Shown here piece after piece: positions 54,368 through 64,000 of a stretch of 64,000 bases of DNA. The notes below the pieces were generated by a model. That model saw only the letters and a list, made by a program, of their open reading frames with translations, was not told the origin of the DNA and searched no databases. The stretch covers positions 14,764,333-14,828,332 of the forward strand of contig CAMZMU010000096.1 of assembly GCA_947311845.1 (NCBI GenBank), read 5' to 3'. Numbering within the stretch: the first letter of the stretch is position 1; each line of letters begins with the position of its first letter. The DNA comes from Poa pratensis. Its lineage: Eukaryota > Streptophyta > Magnoliopsida > Poales > Poaceae. Made by a program: the position numbers and the translations under genes.

Positions 54368-56228
54368 GGAATGTTTTGAATATTTACATCAGTGCAAGCA
54401 GTCCAAAAGGAAAGTGGTTATGTTCAAAATTGATTTTGAAAAGGCTTTTGATATTACAATTGAACATTCTGCTATCCTAAAAATGCTGGAGTGTAACGGA
54501 TTCCCTCCAATGGTTATTTCTTGGGTTAAGGAAATACTTCACTCTGGCCCTTCCTCTATTCTCATGAATGGAATTCCAGGGAAAATGTTTCACTGCAAAA
54601 GAGGGGTTCGACAGGAGATTCTCTAACTCCTTTGTTATATGTGCTGGGTGGTGACTTGCTGCAGTCATTGCTCAACCTAGCATTGTCAGAAGGAATGCTG
54701 CATTTACCAATTCCTGTGGGAGAGGAATATCCTATTGTCCAATATGCTGATGATACGTTAATTGTACTACCTGTTGATCCTGCACAGTTATCGATTTTCA
54801 AGGATATTCTAGAGAAGTATGCTAAGTTCACTGGGCTCAAGGTCAATTACCATAAATCCTCCATGATTCCAATTAATTTGAACTCTGAAGAAGCTCTGAA
54901 TTTAGCTCAAATTATGGATTGCCAAATGGCTTCTATGCCTTTCACATACCTGGGCCTACCAATGGGAACAACCAAGCTAACTATCAAGGATTTGTTGCCC
55001 TTGTTGACAGAATTGAAAGAAGGTTGTCTTCCATTGTATCTTTCATGTCATATGGTGACAGTTTGGTGCTGATTAATTCAGTGCTCTCCTCCTTGCCAAC
55101 ATATTTCATGTGTATCCTAGTGCTGCCAAAACGAATAATTGAGATTATTGACAAAGCAAGGAGAAGGTGTCTTTGGATGAAAGATAAAAATAAGGAAAGA
55201 GTAAATTCCTTGGCTTCTTGGGACATGGTTTGCAAGCTAAAGGATAAAGAAGTTTAGGCAAAATTAATCTTCAGGTGCAGAAGAGAACCCTGTTATTAAA
55301 GCACCTTGATAAATTCTACAACAATGTAGATTTGCCATGGGTTAATTAAACTCATCAGAGATTCCTACTATTTTGAGGTTGTTCCTCATGTTGTTGTCCT
55401 CGGTGGCTCTTTCTGGTGGAGATCAATCATCCAGATGTCAGAAGGTTGGAGAAAACTCACCAAGTGTGTAGTACGCTCTGGTTCTTCAATCCTTTTCTGG
55501 GAGGATTTATGGATGGACAAAGTTTTGGTGACCAACTTTCCTAGGCTATATTCATATGCCAGAAATAAATAAGCTTCTGTTAGGGAGATCCTCAGCAGGC
55601 CTACTCTTGTCGAAAGGCTGCACCTGCCACTCTCAGTAAAAGCTTTTCAGGAGTACAATGAGAGGCAACTTGCTTTGGAAGGATATAACCTAACAGACAA
55701 GAGTGGTTCTCAGGTTTTCAAGTACGACAAGGAATGCACTTCGCTCAAATGCCAAATCATGGCCCTTCCAAAAGGCAACTGAAAATAATGATTGTGTTCT
55801 ATGACATTCTCATGAGCTAGAGGATAGGACACATCTCTTCTTTGGTTGTCAGTTCAGTGCAAGAATTTGGACTTATCTTCAATCTCAGTGGAATGGTGAT
55901 TCAATTCACCAATGCTTATCACAAGCCAAGAAGAGCTTTACTGGACCTTGCTTTGTTGAAATTCTGATTTTTTGCCTGCTGGAAATTTGGGAAAGAGCGC
56001 AATGGTTGGATTTCCAAAGACACAAGGCCCTCATTCAAAGGGTGGAAGGCTGGCTTTGTTTCTGATTTGACCTTGCTTATGCATAGGTTGAAAACTTCTG
56101 TTGTTCCTGTTTTGGATTTATGGCTTAAGAACCTTCCTTAGTTATTAGCTCTGTAAATTTGTAAGTTTCTGTACAATGTTTAAATTCAAAAGGCTGTGGC
56201 GGTCTCTCCTACAGTAAGCATTGAAAAA
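54368..56228 (+). mobile_element. 5'-truncated L1-like LINE with 11-bp target duplication
   Basis: Flanked by AATGATCCAAT at 54357-54367 and 56229-56239, with a short A tail. It encodes reverse transcriptase from within its fingers (MFKIDFEKAFD), over the palm (VQYADDTLIVLPVD at about 54738-54779), to a zinc-knuckle tail (CVLCHSHELEDRTHLFFGC). The frame shifts at about 54613 (CAGGAGATTC, one G short of RQGDS) and again near 55015; stops follow beyond 55257. Dead copy. Confidence 0.9.
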
Positions 56229-56802
56229 AATGATCCAATATGGTGGTCAATATAGATTGCGACGGTCAATAATTCTGGGATGCATGTGTGAAATGTCGTT
56301 CTCCGTTTGTTACATTGCTGGCATGTTGTTTGCAAGGAATCATTTGCTAGAAAATTATATACTGGACATCAAACAAAATATATATTTCTCTACAATCAGT
56401 TAGTGTTCAATTTTATGGATGTCAGGAACATTGACATTAGCAACCATTGACAGAAGAGATAAATTATGAAAGAAAAAATTCATAAGGTAGTGGAGAGCAT
56501 GCACTATGAGTACACAAAATAAACTTATTATCCTGATGAAGTATCTTCCTTCGATGGGTCTGAAGAGATCAGATTAGAGAAGTGTAAAACTTATGCTTTA
56601 GCTTCAAAGTTCAGCAACATGGCAGGTCCCATCTTGAACAGATGAATATACGACTGGCACACAAATAATAATTGCTGCAATAGCTCAGTACACAAATGCA
56701 CAATAAGTGCTACAGATAATTGATCGCACAAGTCATTGTTGCTGTTTTTCATGATGCCCATGATCACTCCCACATACAGACATACTTTTTTCTCAAGCTT
56801 TC

Positions 56803-56920
56803 TCACCACGGCTTGACATCCTCGTCCATCTCCGTGGTAGCAGCATCGCTGTTGTTGTTGAATACCGAGGAAGCAGGAACTGGAGGACAGAAACATCGCG
56901 AGCTTGACTGCAGCCAGTCA
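56803..56920 (-). CDS. Possible last exon of an unknown - strand gene
   Basis: Acceptor-like ATATCAG at 56921-56927, then an open frame DWLQSSSRCFCPPVPASSVF and NNNSDAATTEMDEDVKPW, stop at 56803. The composition looks protein-like and the acidic end is gene-like, but no domain is recognised. The upstream exon is not found: a LINE sits 18-20 bases before the acceptor. A relic or chance frame is possible. Confidence 0.3.
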
Positions 56921-56939
56921 CTGATATCAGTGATAATAT

Positions 56940-58845
56940 TCAGTTCTGCGTTTTGATCTTGCAAGTGATGTGTTGGCTATAATGATTGAGAGAGCAGTGG
57001 ATAATGGTTTGATGGCGGCCTATCGTGTCACTTGTTAGAGAAGGGAGTGTCCATTCTGCAATATGCAGATGACACGACCCTTCTCCCACAAGATAACTTA
57101 GAGCAGGCCAAGAACTTAAAATTTATTTTGTGTCTTTTCGAGCAAATGTCAGGTCTCAAAATAAACTTCCACAAAAGTGAGGTTTACAGCATGGGCGCTG
57201 GCAGTGCTAGAAAATATAGCTACAAAGAGATTTTCACTTGCCAAGTGGGAGATTTACCTATGAAATATCTTGGAGTCCCGTCTGATGAAGTCAGATTGAA
57301 AAATAGTGATTCGGTCCTTTGGGAGAAAAAATGGGGAAGAAATTAGGATGTTGGAATGGGAAAAACTTAACAATAGGAGGAAGAACTCTTTTAATAAATA
57401 CATCTACCTCTAGCATCCTTCTCTATATGCTTTCCTTCTATAGGATGCCTGTTGATAAGAGGAAGTCTTTTGATAAGATTAGGTCAGGTTTCCTTTGGAG
57501 TGACAAGAAAGAAAAAAAAAGAAATACCACCTGGTCAACTGAAAGACGTTTGTCAACCAAAAGACTAGAGGGTTTAGGCGTTTTGGGCTTGGAAATCATG
57601 AATATTGCCCTGCTCGCGAAATGGTTGTGGAAATTGTTTAATGACAAAGGCATGTGGCAGACACTATTACAGAATAAATACCTTAAGAATACCACTTTGG
57701 GTTTTTGTTCGAGCAAAAATGGAGATTTACATTTCTGGCAAGGACTAATGGAAATAAAACCTGTATTGCATTCGTGATGTAAGTTTGAGATTGGAAATGG
57801 AGCTAAAACTAGATTCTAGGAAGATAATTGGCTCTCAGATACCTGTTTTGCAAATCAATTCCCCAGGCTCTATAATGTTTCGTATAATAAGAATATCACG
57901 GTTCATAAATTCTTAGGGATGGCATCGAGGCTTTATCTTCTAGACGAGCGTTAGTAGGTCCCAAATTAGAGGACTGGACACAACTCTTGTCATCTTGTGG
58001 GCCGGTCAGTTTGTCTGATAAGGAAGATAGGTTGGTGTGGCTTTTATCTTCCTCTCGTAAATTTTCTGTGAATCTTTTTTTATTCTGCAATGCAAACTGT
58101 AGGAGAAGTTCCCTACAATTTTATGTGTAAAATTAAGATTCCATTGAGAGTCAAAACTTTTCTTTGGCTGTTTCTAAAAAAAGCATTCTCACCAGGGACA
58201 TTTTGTTGAAAAGAGGAGGAAAGTATGATAAATCATGTCTATTTTGCGGACATGACGAAATCATAGACCACCTACTTTTCAAATGCCCCTTGGCTAGGTA
58301 CGTGTGGAACACGGTGAGTGTGCCTGTTGGGATTAATTGTCAGATTGTTGACGTGCAAAAATGCCTAACAGATTGCTTAGATAATTTTGGTAAGAAGTCT
58401 AAGAAAAAAGTGACAGTGGGTGTAGCGACAATGTTTTGGGGGATTTGGAAAACCAGGAATTTGACATGTTTCGAGAAGAAATGACCGTATGAGCCAATAG
58501 AAATCATTAGATGCATTTGTTAGGATTGATTGGTGGGCAAATCTGCAGGTGTTGGAGGACGAAAGGCTGGAACTGCAAATGGGTGCAAAGTTGCTGGAGT
58601 GTGTCGCTGATGAAGTCTTCGAAGGAACAAAGGGATGGAACACATGGAGACCAAGGCAGGGAGGCTGAAAGCTGGAAGTGCAATCGTAGTTGTAGTTCTC
58701 TTTCCGCTTTTTACAGTTCTTGCTGAGACACAAATCTGGTTTTTGGCTTGTAACTCTGGTGCTGGCTGTGTTGTGGTGGACAAACTTGTAGAACTTGGTT
58801 TTCTATTAATAGAAAGCGGGGAGTGATCCCTTTATTTTAAAAAAT
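56940..58845 (+). mobile_element. 5'-truncated L1-like LINE with 16-bp target duplication
   Basis: ATATCAGTGATAATAT flanks it at 56924-56939 and 58846-58861. It encodes the reverse transcriptase palm (SILQYADDTTLLPQDN at 57047-57094), thumb (GLKINFHKSEV), connection part and zinc knuckle (CLFCGHDEIIDHLLFKC). Stops and shifts: TAG at 57036, a shift near 57335, and stops after 57777. It ends in TTTAAAAAAT. Same orientation as the neighbour LINE but a different family. Confidence 0.9.
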
Positions 58846-58861
58846 ATATCAGTGATAATAT

Positions 58862-59427
58862 ATGTATAATGTGCTAGATTTTTGTGGTACAAAATCATCT
58901 ATGTGTTTTTAATTAATCCAACTATTAGTTGCCTAACTTGCTTTTGAGAACCTGTTTTTTTCCTAAGTTTGCAACATAATATATGCTACTGACTGCAGAT
59001 GTGGCACAAAAAAAAAGAAGCATAGATTATACTTGACTTATACTTGACGCAAAGATAAAGATACCAACTTCCTAAATAAACCGTCACATACTGAATTGGG
59101 AGGCACGTGAATTTAAGTTTATGTACATAATGGCACACAAGAGTAAAACTAACACATACAACTAACCAGAACAAATATTTGTCCATGGATATAGCCAAAT
59201 AGGATCATGATAAGAAGTTCAAGTACCTAATTAACCTTGATAACTAATCTGTTGGCCTAACCGCACATCTGCTGTCCTCCTCTCCGAGACCGCCGTCCCC
59301 GCGTGATCCATCACGCCGCCGTCCTTGCATGTTGTTTCCTCTCCTTGAGCTCAGCGGCGAGCGCACAAAACTACAAGAGTAGTAGGGAGAGGAAGGGTAT
59401 AGGCGAGCAGGCAACTCATGTTGGACC
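58862..59427. other. Intergenic, no gene recognised
   Basis: AT-rich, then a small GC-rich patch at 59260-59360. No supported gene. Confidence 0.5.
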
Positions 59428-59595
59428 CAGGGACGGAGATAGGGGGCAGCATGCCCCCTCCACGCCGTCATTTTTTTTGCAAAATGCCCGTTTAAATTTT
59501 AGAGTTTGACCCCCAAATTTACGCAAATCTGACTATATGGCCTCTCCAAATTATTTAGTGCACCTTCAGCTGTATTCTTGGCTCCGTCTCTCGTA
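59428..59595. mobile_element. hAT-like MITE
   Basis: The left end CAGGGACGGAG and the right end CTCCGTCTCTC are inverted. The flanks GTTGGACC (59420-59427) and CTTGGACC (59596-59603) agree in 7 of 8 bases, matching the 8-bp target duplication of hAT elements. The end type CAGGG(A/G)CGGAGC is common for plant hAT-related elements. Confidence 0.6.
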
Positions 59596-59949
59596 CTTGG
59601 ACCTGTGACGGCCCCACACAAGACAGCCCCACGCGCCAGCGAGATGAGTGTAGAAGGCCAAAAGGGTAGGTAGACCGTGGGTGCAAAATTGATGACTGGC
59701 GGCACAAGCGATCGCCATAACTCAATAGCTATACAATAATAATCCACTAATCTGTTACAAATACATATTCCACTAGTTTGTTTCAAATATATGGAGTATA
59801 TATCAGTAGCTATACTGTAATACTAGGATCGTCATGACTCATCCAAGCCAAGGAGGAGGGTGATCGGCGACAATGCCGAAGCGCGGCAGTGGCGACAGAG
59901 GGACAAAAGACTTGTCCTCCAGAATCCAGGAGAAGTCCTCCGGGTTATA

Positions 59950-60100
59950 AGGAGGTGCGCTCGCCGCACCGGGCAGGCTGGACGGTGCAGGGTAGGTCGC
60001 CGGTGGGGAGACTCGGCTCAGCCTGCGTTGTGCTCGTTGTGCCGACGGGCTAGACGGTGGAGGGTGGGTCGCCGACGGGGAGACTCGGCTGCGGTGAGCT
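59950..60100. repeat. Tandem repeat, ~72-bp GC-rich unit, two copies
   Basis: Each unit contains GACGGTGsAGGGTrGGTCGC and GGGGAGACTCGGCT. It lies in an open - strand frame of 111 residues that has no domain. Confidence 0.7.
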
Positions 60101-60248
60101 CGTCCTAAGCAAAAATCCGAAATTAGTTGTGATAGTGTACTTTTTCTTTGTAAGAACTCTAATGGATTTCCCATTTGAATGAAATGGAACCTGGGATATA
60201 TACCTGTAGCGCTTGTGGTACGCCTTCAAGTCGGAGTAGACGGAGTAC

Positions 60249-60740
60249 CTATGGCCGAATTTTTTTAGTAAAACATAGTGCTTTTAGCCCCATTTGTGTC
60301 CAAAATTAAGATAACCAGTTGTGCGTGCGTTAAGAGAGTGAACAAAGACGCTGTTATTAAGTACCATTTAACAAAGCTTTGCGTGGGAGAATTGATCAAC
60401 CCCGTCAGACTGCATGCAGTGTCCCGTCAGGTTTCAGTGCACAAATAAATCCATCGCAGGTGCCACGCCCGTGTATCAACATGCACTTTCCCAAATGAAT
60501 CAGTCCGACTCGGTTGGTTCGCCAGAATTCTTCCGTTTTTGGATAGCAAATTAAACACGTTCAGTGCCTCCGGCAAATCACTGCACACTCACCCAACCGG
60601 TGGTAATAATTAAAGTAACTCAACAACTACTGTATCTTATATGACAATCAGATCAGATGGGAGGGAGTATTGTTTACATCCCCATCTCAACACCTTGGCT
60701 CCAATCTCTCCCAACAAATATCAGCTCACAGAACACGCAC
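60249..60740. other. Upstream region of the DnaJ gene
   Basis: No gene. Near 60630-60670 a GGGAGGGAGTATTG motif resembles a MITE end. The promoter of the DnaJ gene must lie here or just beyond; no clear TATA box. Confidence 0.35.
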
Positions 60741-60914
60741 ATAAAAACAAGATTAAAATTTGACATAGAATTTATCTATCCCAGTCTCAGTTTTCCCGCA
60801 GATTGAATTACTAACCGCACCGCCCGCCCGCCGGCCTTCCATTCCTCCGCCTCCACCTGTCGTTTCGCGCCACCGCGCACAACCGTCGGGCGTGAGATCC
60901 GACGTCTGGCTTCG

Positions 60915-63900
60915 ATGGTGCAGGAGACGGGGTACTACGACGTGCTGGGGGTCAGCCCGGCGGCCACCGAGGCCGAGATCAAGAAGGCCTACTACGTCAA
61001 GGTGAATCTTCCTTCTCCCATCCCTTCGGCCTCTCCGGTGAATTTCGCCTTGCTTTGTTGGTCTCACTCTCATTCGTTCCGGTCGTATTTTGTTGCAGGC
61101 GAGGCATGTCCATCCCGACAAGAACCGAAATGACCCCCTCGCCGCCGAGAAGTTCCAGGCAAGTCTTCCCTCTGCTATGCTCTGCCCTGCCCTGCTGTTG
61201 TTTCCCAGTTGCGATAATTTGTGAGATCAGCTCTCAGCGACAGCAACATAACATAATGCAACCATCATTACTCTGCTGGAGCTCTCACTAATAGTTCTGC
61301 CGGCAACTGATCAGGAAACTAACAGGACAACCAAGTGGTTCGCTGTCGAAATTTGGCCTTCCATTAACCCAGCATACGCACCAGGTGCCCAACAACAGGG
61401 CACTGAAGAAATTCCCAGAAGATAAGCTAGTCTCTCCATAAAGAAGCATGGAAGCAGCTATGCCAAAAACAACAAGGTTCCAATGGCGATTTGCTCCTCT
61501 GTACACCATGAATCATTCTGCACTTGGCACAAAAATGATCATAGTGGTTATGCATCGATTGCCGGAGCAAGTGAACAATCAGCAGTTTTCCATGTCATCA
61601 CGTTCGCTCTCAACCACGGGCTTGTATTTGGCGTACTGATAGATATACTGATATAGTACCAGCCATCATGCATATAATGCATTGTCGACTTACTTTTGCA
61701 ATGTGTTGAGCATTGCTGCAGTAGTCTCACTTTGCAATGCATCCTGTTACTAGTACTATATGCCTTTATAAAACAGGAGGATGTGATTTTCCCTTAGTTC
61801 TTTCTGGTATAATATGTTCACCTAAGTTGCTGTAATTGCAGGAACTGGGGAGGCATACCAAGTACTCAGTGACCCCGCACAGCGTCAAGTGTACGACTCA
61901 TATGGGAAATCTGGCATTTCAACGTAAGTCTGATTCACAAGTACTTACTCTGAACTTGTTAGGATAATTTTCAAATAGTTGGGGTGTTCCTCGTGGATAT
62001 ATCCGTGTAATAGTTTAGTTGACTGCCAAATTGTTCCTTCCTTTCCTAGATATAGCTTTGACACTGTAATTGGTGATCCCGTCTCATGTGCTGTAGAAAC
62101 TTGTGAGATGATTACTTTCTTACTTGTTTCCTGTCATCATTTGTTCAGGGAAGCAATCATTGATCCAGCAGCAATTTTCGCGATGCTATTTGGTAGTGAG
62201 ATTTTTGAGGACTACATTGGTGAACTGGCGATGGCATCCATGGCCGCACTCGATATATTTGGTGAAGATGTACAGATTGATACAAGGAAGTTGCAAGACA
62301 AAATGCGAGTATGTCCCTGTTAACAGAATATGAATATTCCTGATTCGGAATTCCGAAATATTCCTTTTTCGTAGAAGTCTAGTGTCCATTTGTTCTTCCA
62401 ACTATATATTGTACAAGCAAGTCATGGCACATAATTAAATTCTAGTGAATTATTGCTTAGCACAACGCCGATTGCTACAATAGAAGCCACGATGCATCTT
62501 GCTACACTAGAAGCCACAACACCTCTAGAAAGTTTCAAACTCAAGAAGTCATGTTAGAGTGTATATATTTCACATTTTGGTGTTCTTGTTTTGCCGGTTT
62601 GTTACGCTTCTCATGTTAGTATCAGCCCTGTTTTTTTCCTTTTAACATGATGACTCATTTCTTGTACTTCAGCAACTGTCCCACCTCAATATACGATAAA
62701 AGATGTGAAACTTAAACATTCCATAATGAACTCTTCTTTCTGCATGACCTTTCTCATGCAGACAATTATCCTGCATAAGTTTCAGCCTCCAAACTACTCT
62801 ACTACTTGCAGCATACACAGGCAGTCTGTTTATAATCTTTGCAATAGAAACTATATGGCGTTGGGGGCTGATGGCTTAATTGTAAATTGTAACTAAACAT
62901 GCTTCGCGTGGTTATATTGCATTGCAATAAAATATGTGGTGATAATATATCTTTTCGTTTTTGGTGCTGCAATTTTGGAAACTACCAATTCGGACCATAC
63001 TCTTCATACTGTCATATATTTAAGCTCTTAAGAACTACTGCAGACTGTACAAAAGGAAAGGGAGGAGAAACTTGCAGAGAAACTGAAGAATAGATTGAAC
63101 ATTTATGTTCAAGGAAACAAAGAGGAATTTATCCAGATTGCTGAGGCTGAGGTTTCTAGACTTTCTGATGCAGGTGCGCATCCATGACAGTGCTCTCATC
63201 TGTGAAGCGCTATCACAAACTTTTTCTCACTTGCTAACTGACCAGTCTACTTTCCCCTTCTTTTCACTACCTCATATTGTCCTTCCTGCTTTTAACCCAA
63301 CCCATTTACTCTGGAACTGTTTCAACATTTTTTCATTGTGTATTCCTTATATGAACCAAACATTTCGACTCCCTCTTTCTTTCTTTGTGTTCATGAACCT
63401 GGCTTCGGTTAACTCACTGTTCTTTTGTGATTGTGCATGTCCTGCAGCATATGGGGTTGATATGCTGAGTACTATTGGTTACATGTATTCAAGACAAGCT
63501 GCCAAGGAGCTTGGAAAGAAAGCTATCCTTTTGGGAGTTCCTTTTATAGCTGAATGGTTCAGAAATAAAGGTCACTTTATTAAATCCACAGTGACAGCTG
63601 CAACAGGTAAAACTTTATTTAATTATTTTTTTCCTAATAACAATGCTGGTTTCAAATATATGCAATGTTGGTATTAGCAATATATATATTGGTAATTTGT
63701 TTTTGTTTCTGCAGGTGCAATAGCTCTTATGCAGTTGCAGGAAGACTTAAAGAAGCATCTTAGTTCGGAATGTAATTACACTGAGGAGCAACTTGAAGTT
63801 TACATGCAGAGTCATAAAAGTGTTATGGTTGATTCTTTATGGAAACTTAATGTTGCTGATATAGAGGCAACCCTGTCACATGTCTGTCAGATGGTTCGTC

Positions 63901-64000
63901 CTCATGTCCTGACTATCTTATACTATTCTTGCATGCCTGTTTCTGTTTTCATTTTACACATTATCTCAAGTTGTAGCAGTGGATTTAAACATTCTACCAA
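60915..64000 (+). CDS. DnaJ co-chaperone (J-domain + DnaJ-X-like; plant 'dnaJ 10' type), cut by window end
   Basis: Exons: 60915-61001, 61099-61158, 61842-61923, 62149-62308, 63044-63173, 63448-63606 and 63715-63893, then a donor (GTTCGT); the end is outside the window. Residues 1-65 are the J-domain with HPD at 34-36, which stimulates Hsp70 ATPase. Later exons ([52 protein letters not shown]; the EEQLEVYMQ part) match the DnaJ-X region. Intron 2 starts with GC (CAG/GCAAGT), a rare but accepted GC-AG intron. Exon 3 should read [11 protein letters not shown], but the DNA has CTGGGGAGGC with only four G; a fifth is needed to keep frame, so one base is missing at about 61850. All other exon phases agree. 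Probably cytosolic: no signal peptide. Confidence 0.87.

Noticed and set aside
59839..60174. 111-codon - strand frame, serine/proline-rich
   Set aside because: Created largely by a 72-bp tandem repeat; no domain or splice support.

Overview
The window looks like a grass nuclear chromosome, most likely Triticeae (wheat, Aegilops or barley type). The evidence is intron-containing plant genes, Stowaway-type MITEs with CTCCxTCCGTTCC ends and TA target duplications, an endosperm-plant style SINE, L1-like LINEs, and deeply nested Copia, Tat-type Gypsy and Athila-like retrotransposons. There is no bacterial-style operon, CRISPR array or rRNA. The species is inferred, not proven.

Layout: (1) 1-6.1 kb is intergenic DNA with MITEs, duplicated repeats and one small two-exon gene for a secreted cysteine-rich peptide (2423-2844). 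(2) 6.3-13.5 kb holds a CW zinc finger plus methyl-CpG-binding-domain gene on the + strand (coding 8493-13240). (3) 14.6-15.9 kb holds a membrane-anchored chitinase-like gene of the CTL1/BC15 type on the - strand, with an apparent single-base loss in exon 2. (4) 16.3-20.4 kb is an unusual 4.1 kb block bounded by short perfect hairpins and filled with an array built on the 12-bp palindrome CAGTTGCAACTG. A small relative sits at 53.5 kb. (5) 22.9-24.3 kb and 51.0-53.3 kb are two tandem, - strand F-box gene copies, both broken. (6) Between them, 24414-50291 is one Copia element with a perfect 5-bp target duplication. It was later invaded by a 13.4 kb Tat-lineage Gypsy element (25297-38717, - strand, with antisense ORFs) and by a 6.0 kb non-autonomous Athila-like element (40673-46668). 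(7) 54.4-58.8 kb contains two 5'-truncated LINEs with intact target duplications, with a possible last exon of an unknown - strand gene between them. (8) From 60915 to the right edge runs a DnaJ (J-domain plus DnaJ-X-like) gene on the + strand, cut off by the window end.

The host genes do not form a pathway: one reads or binds chromatin (MBD), one acts in the cell wall (CTL1-like), one is a co-chaperone (DnaJ), one encodes a secreted peptide, and the F-box pair is decayed. Most of the sequence between them is explained by transposon insertion. A recurring oddity is single-base loss, often in short homopolymers, in reading frames of both host genes and transposons. For the host genes this could be real decay or sequencing error.
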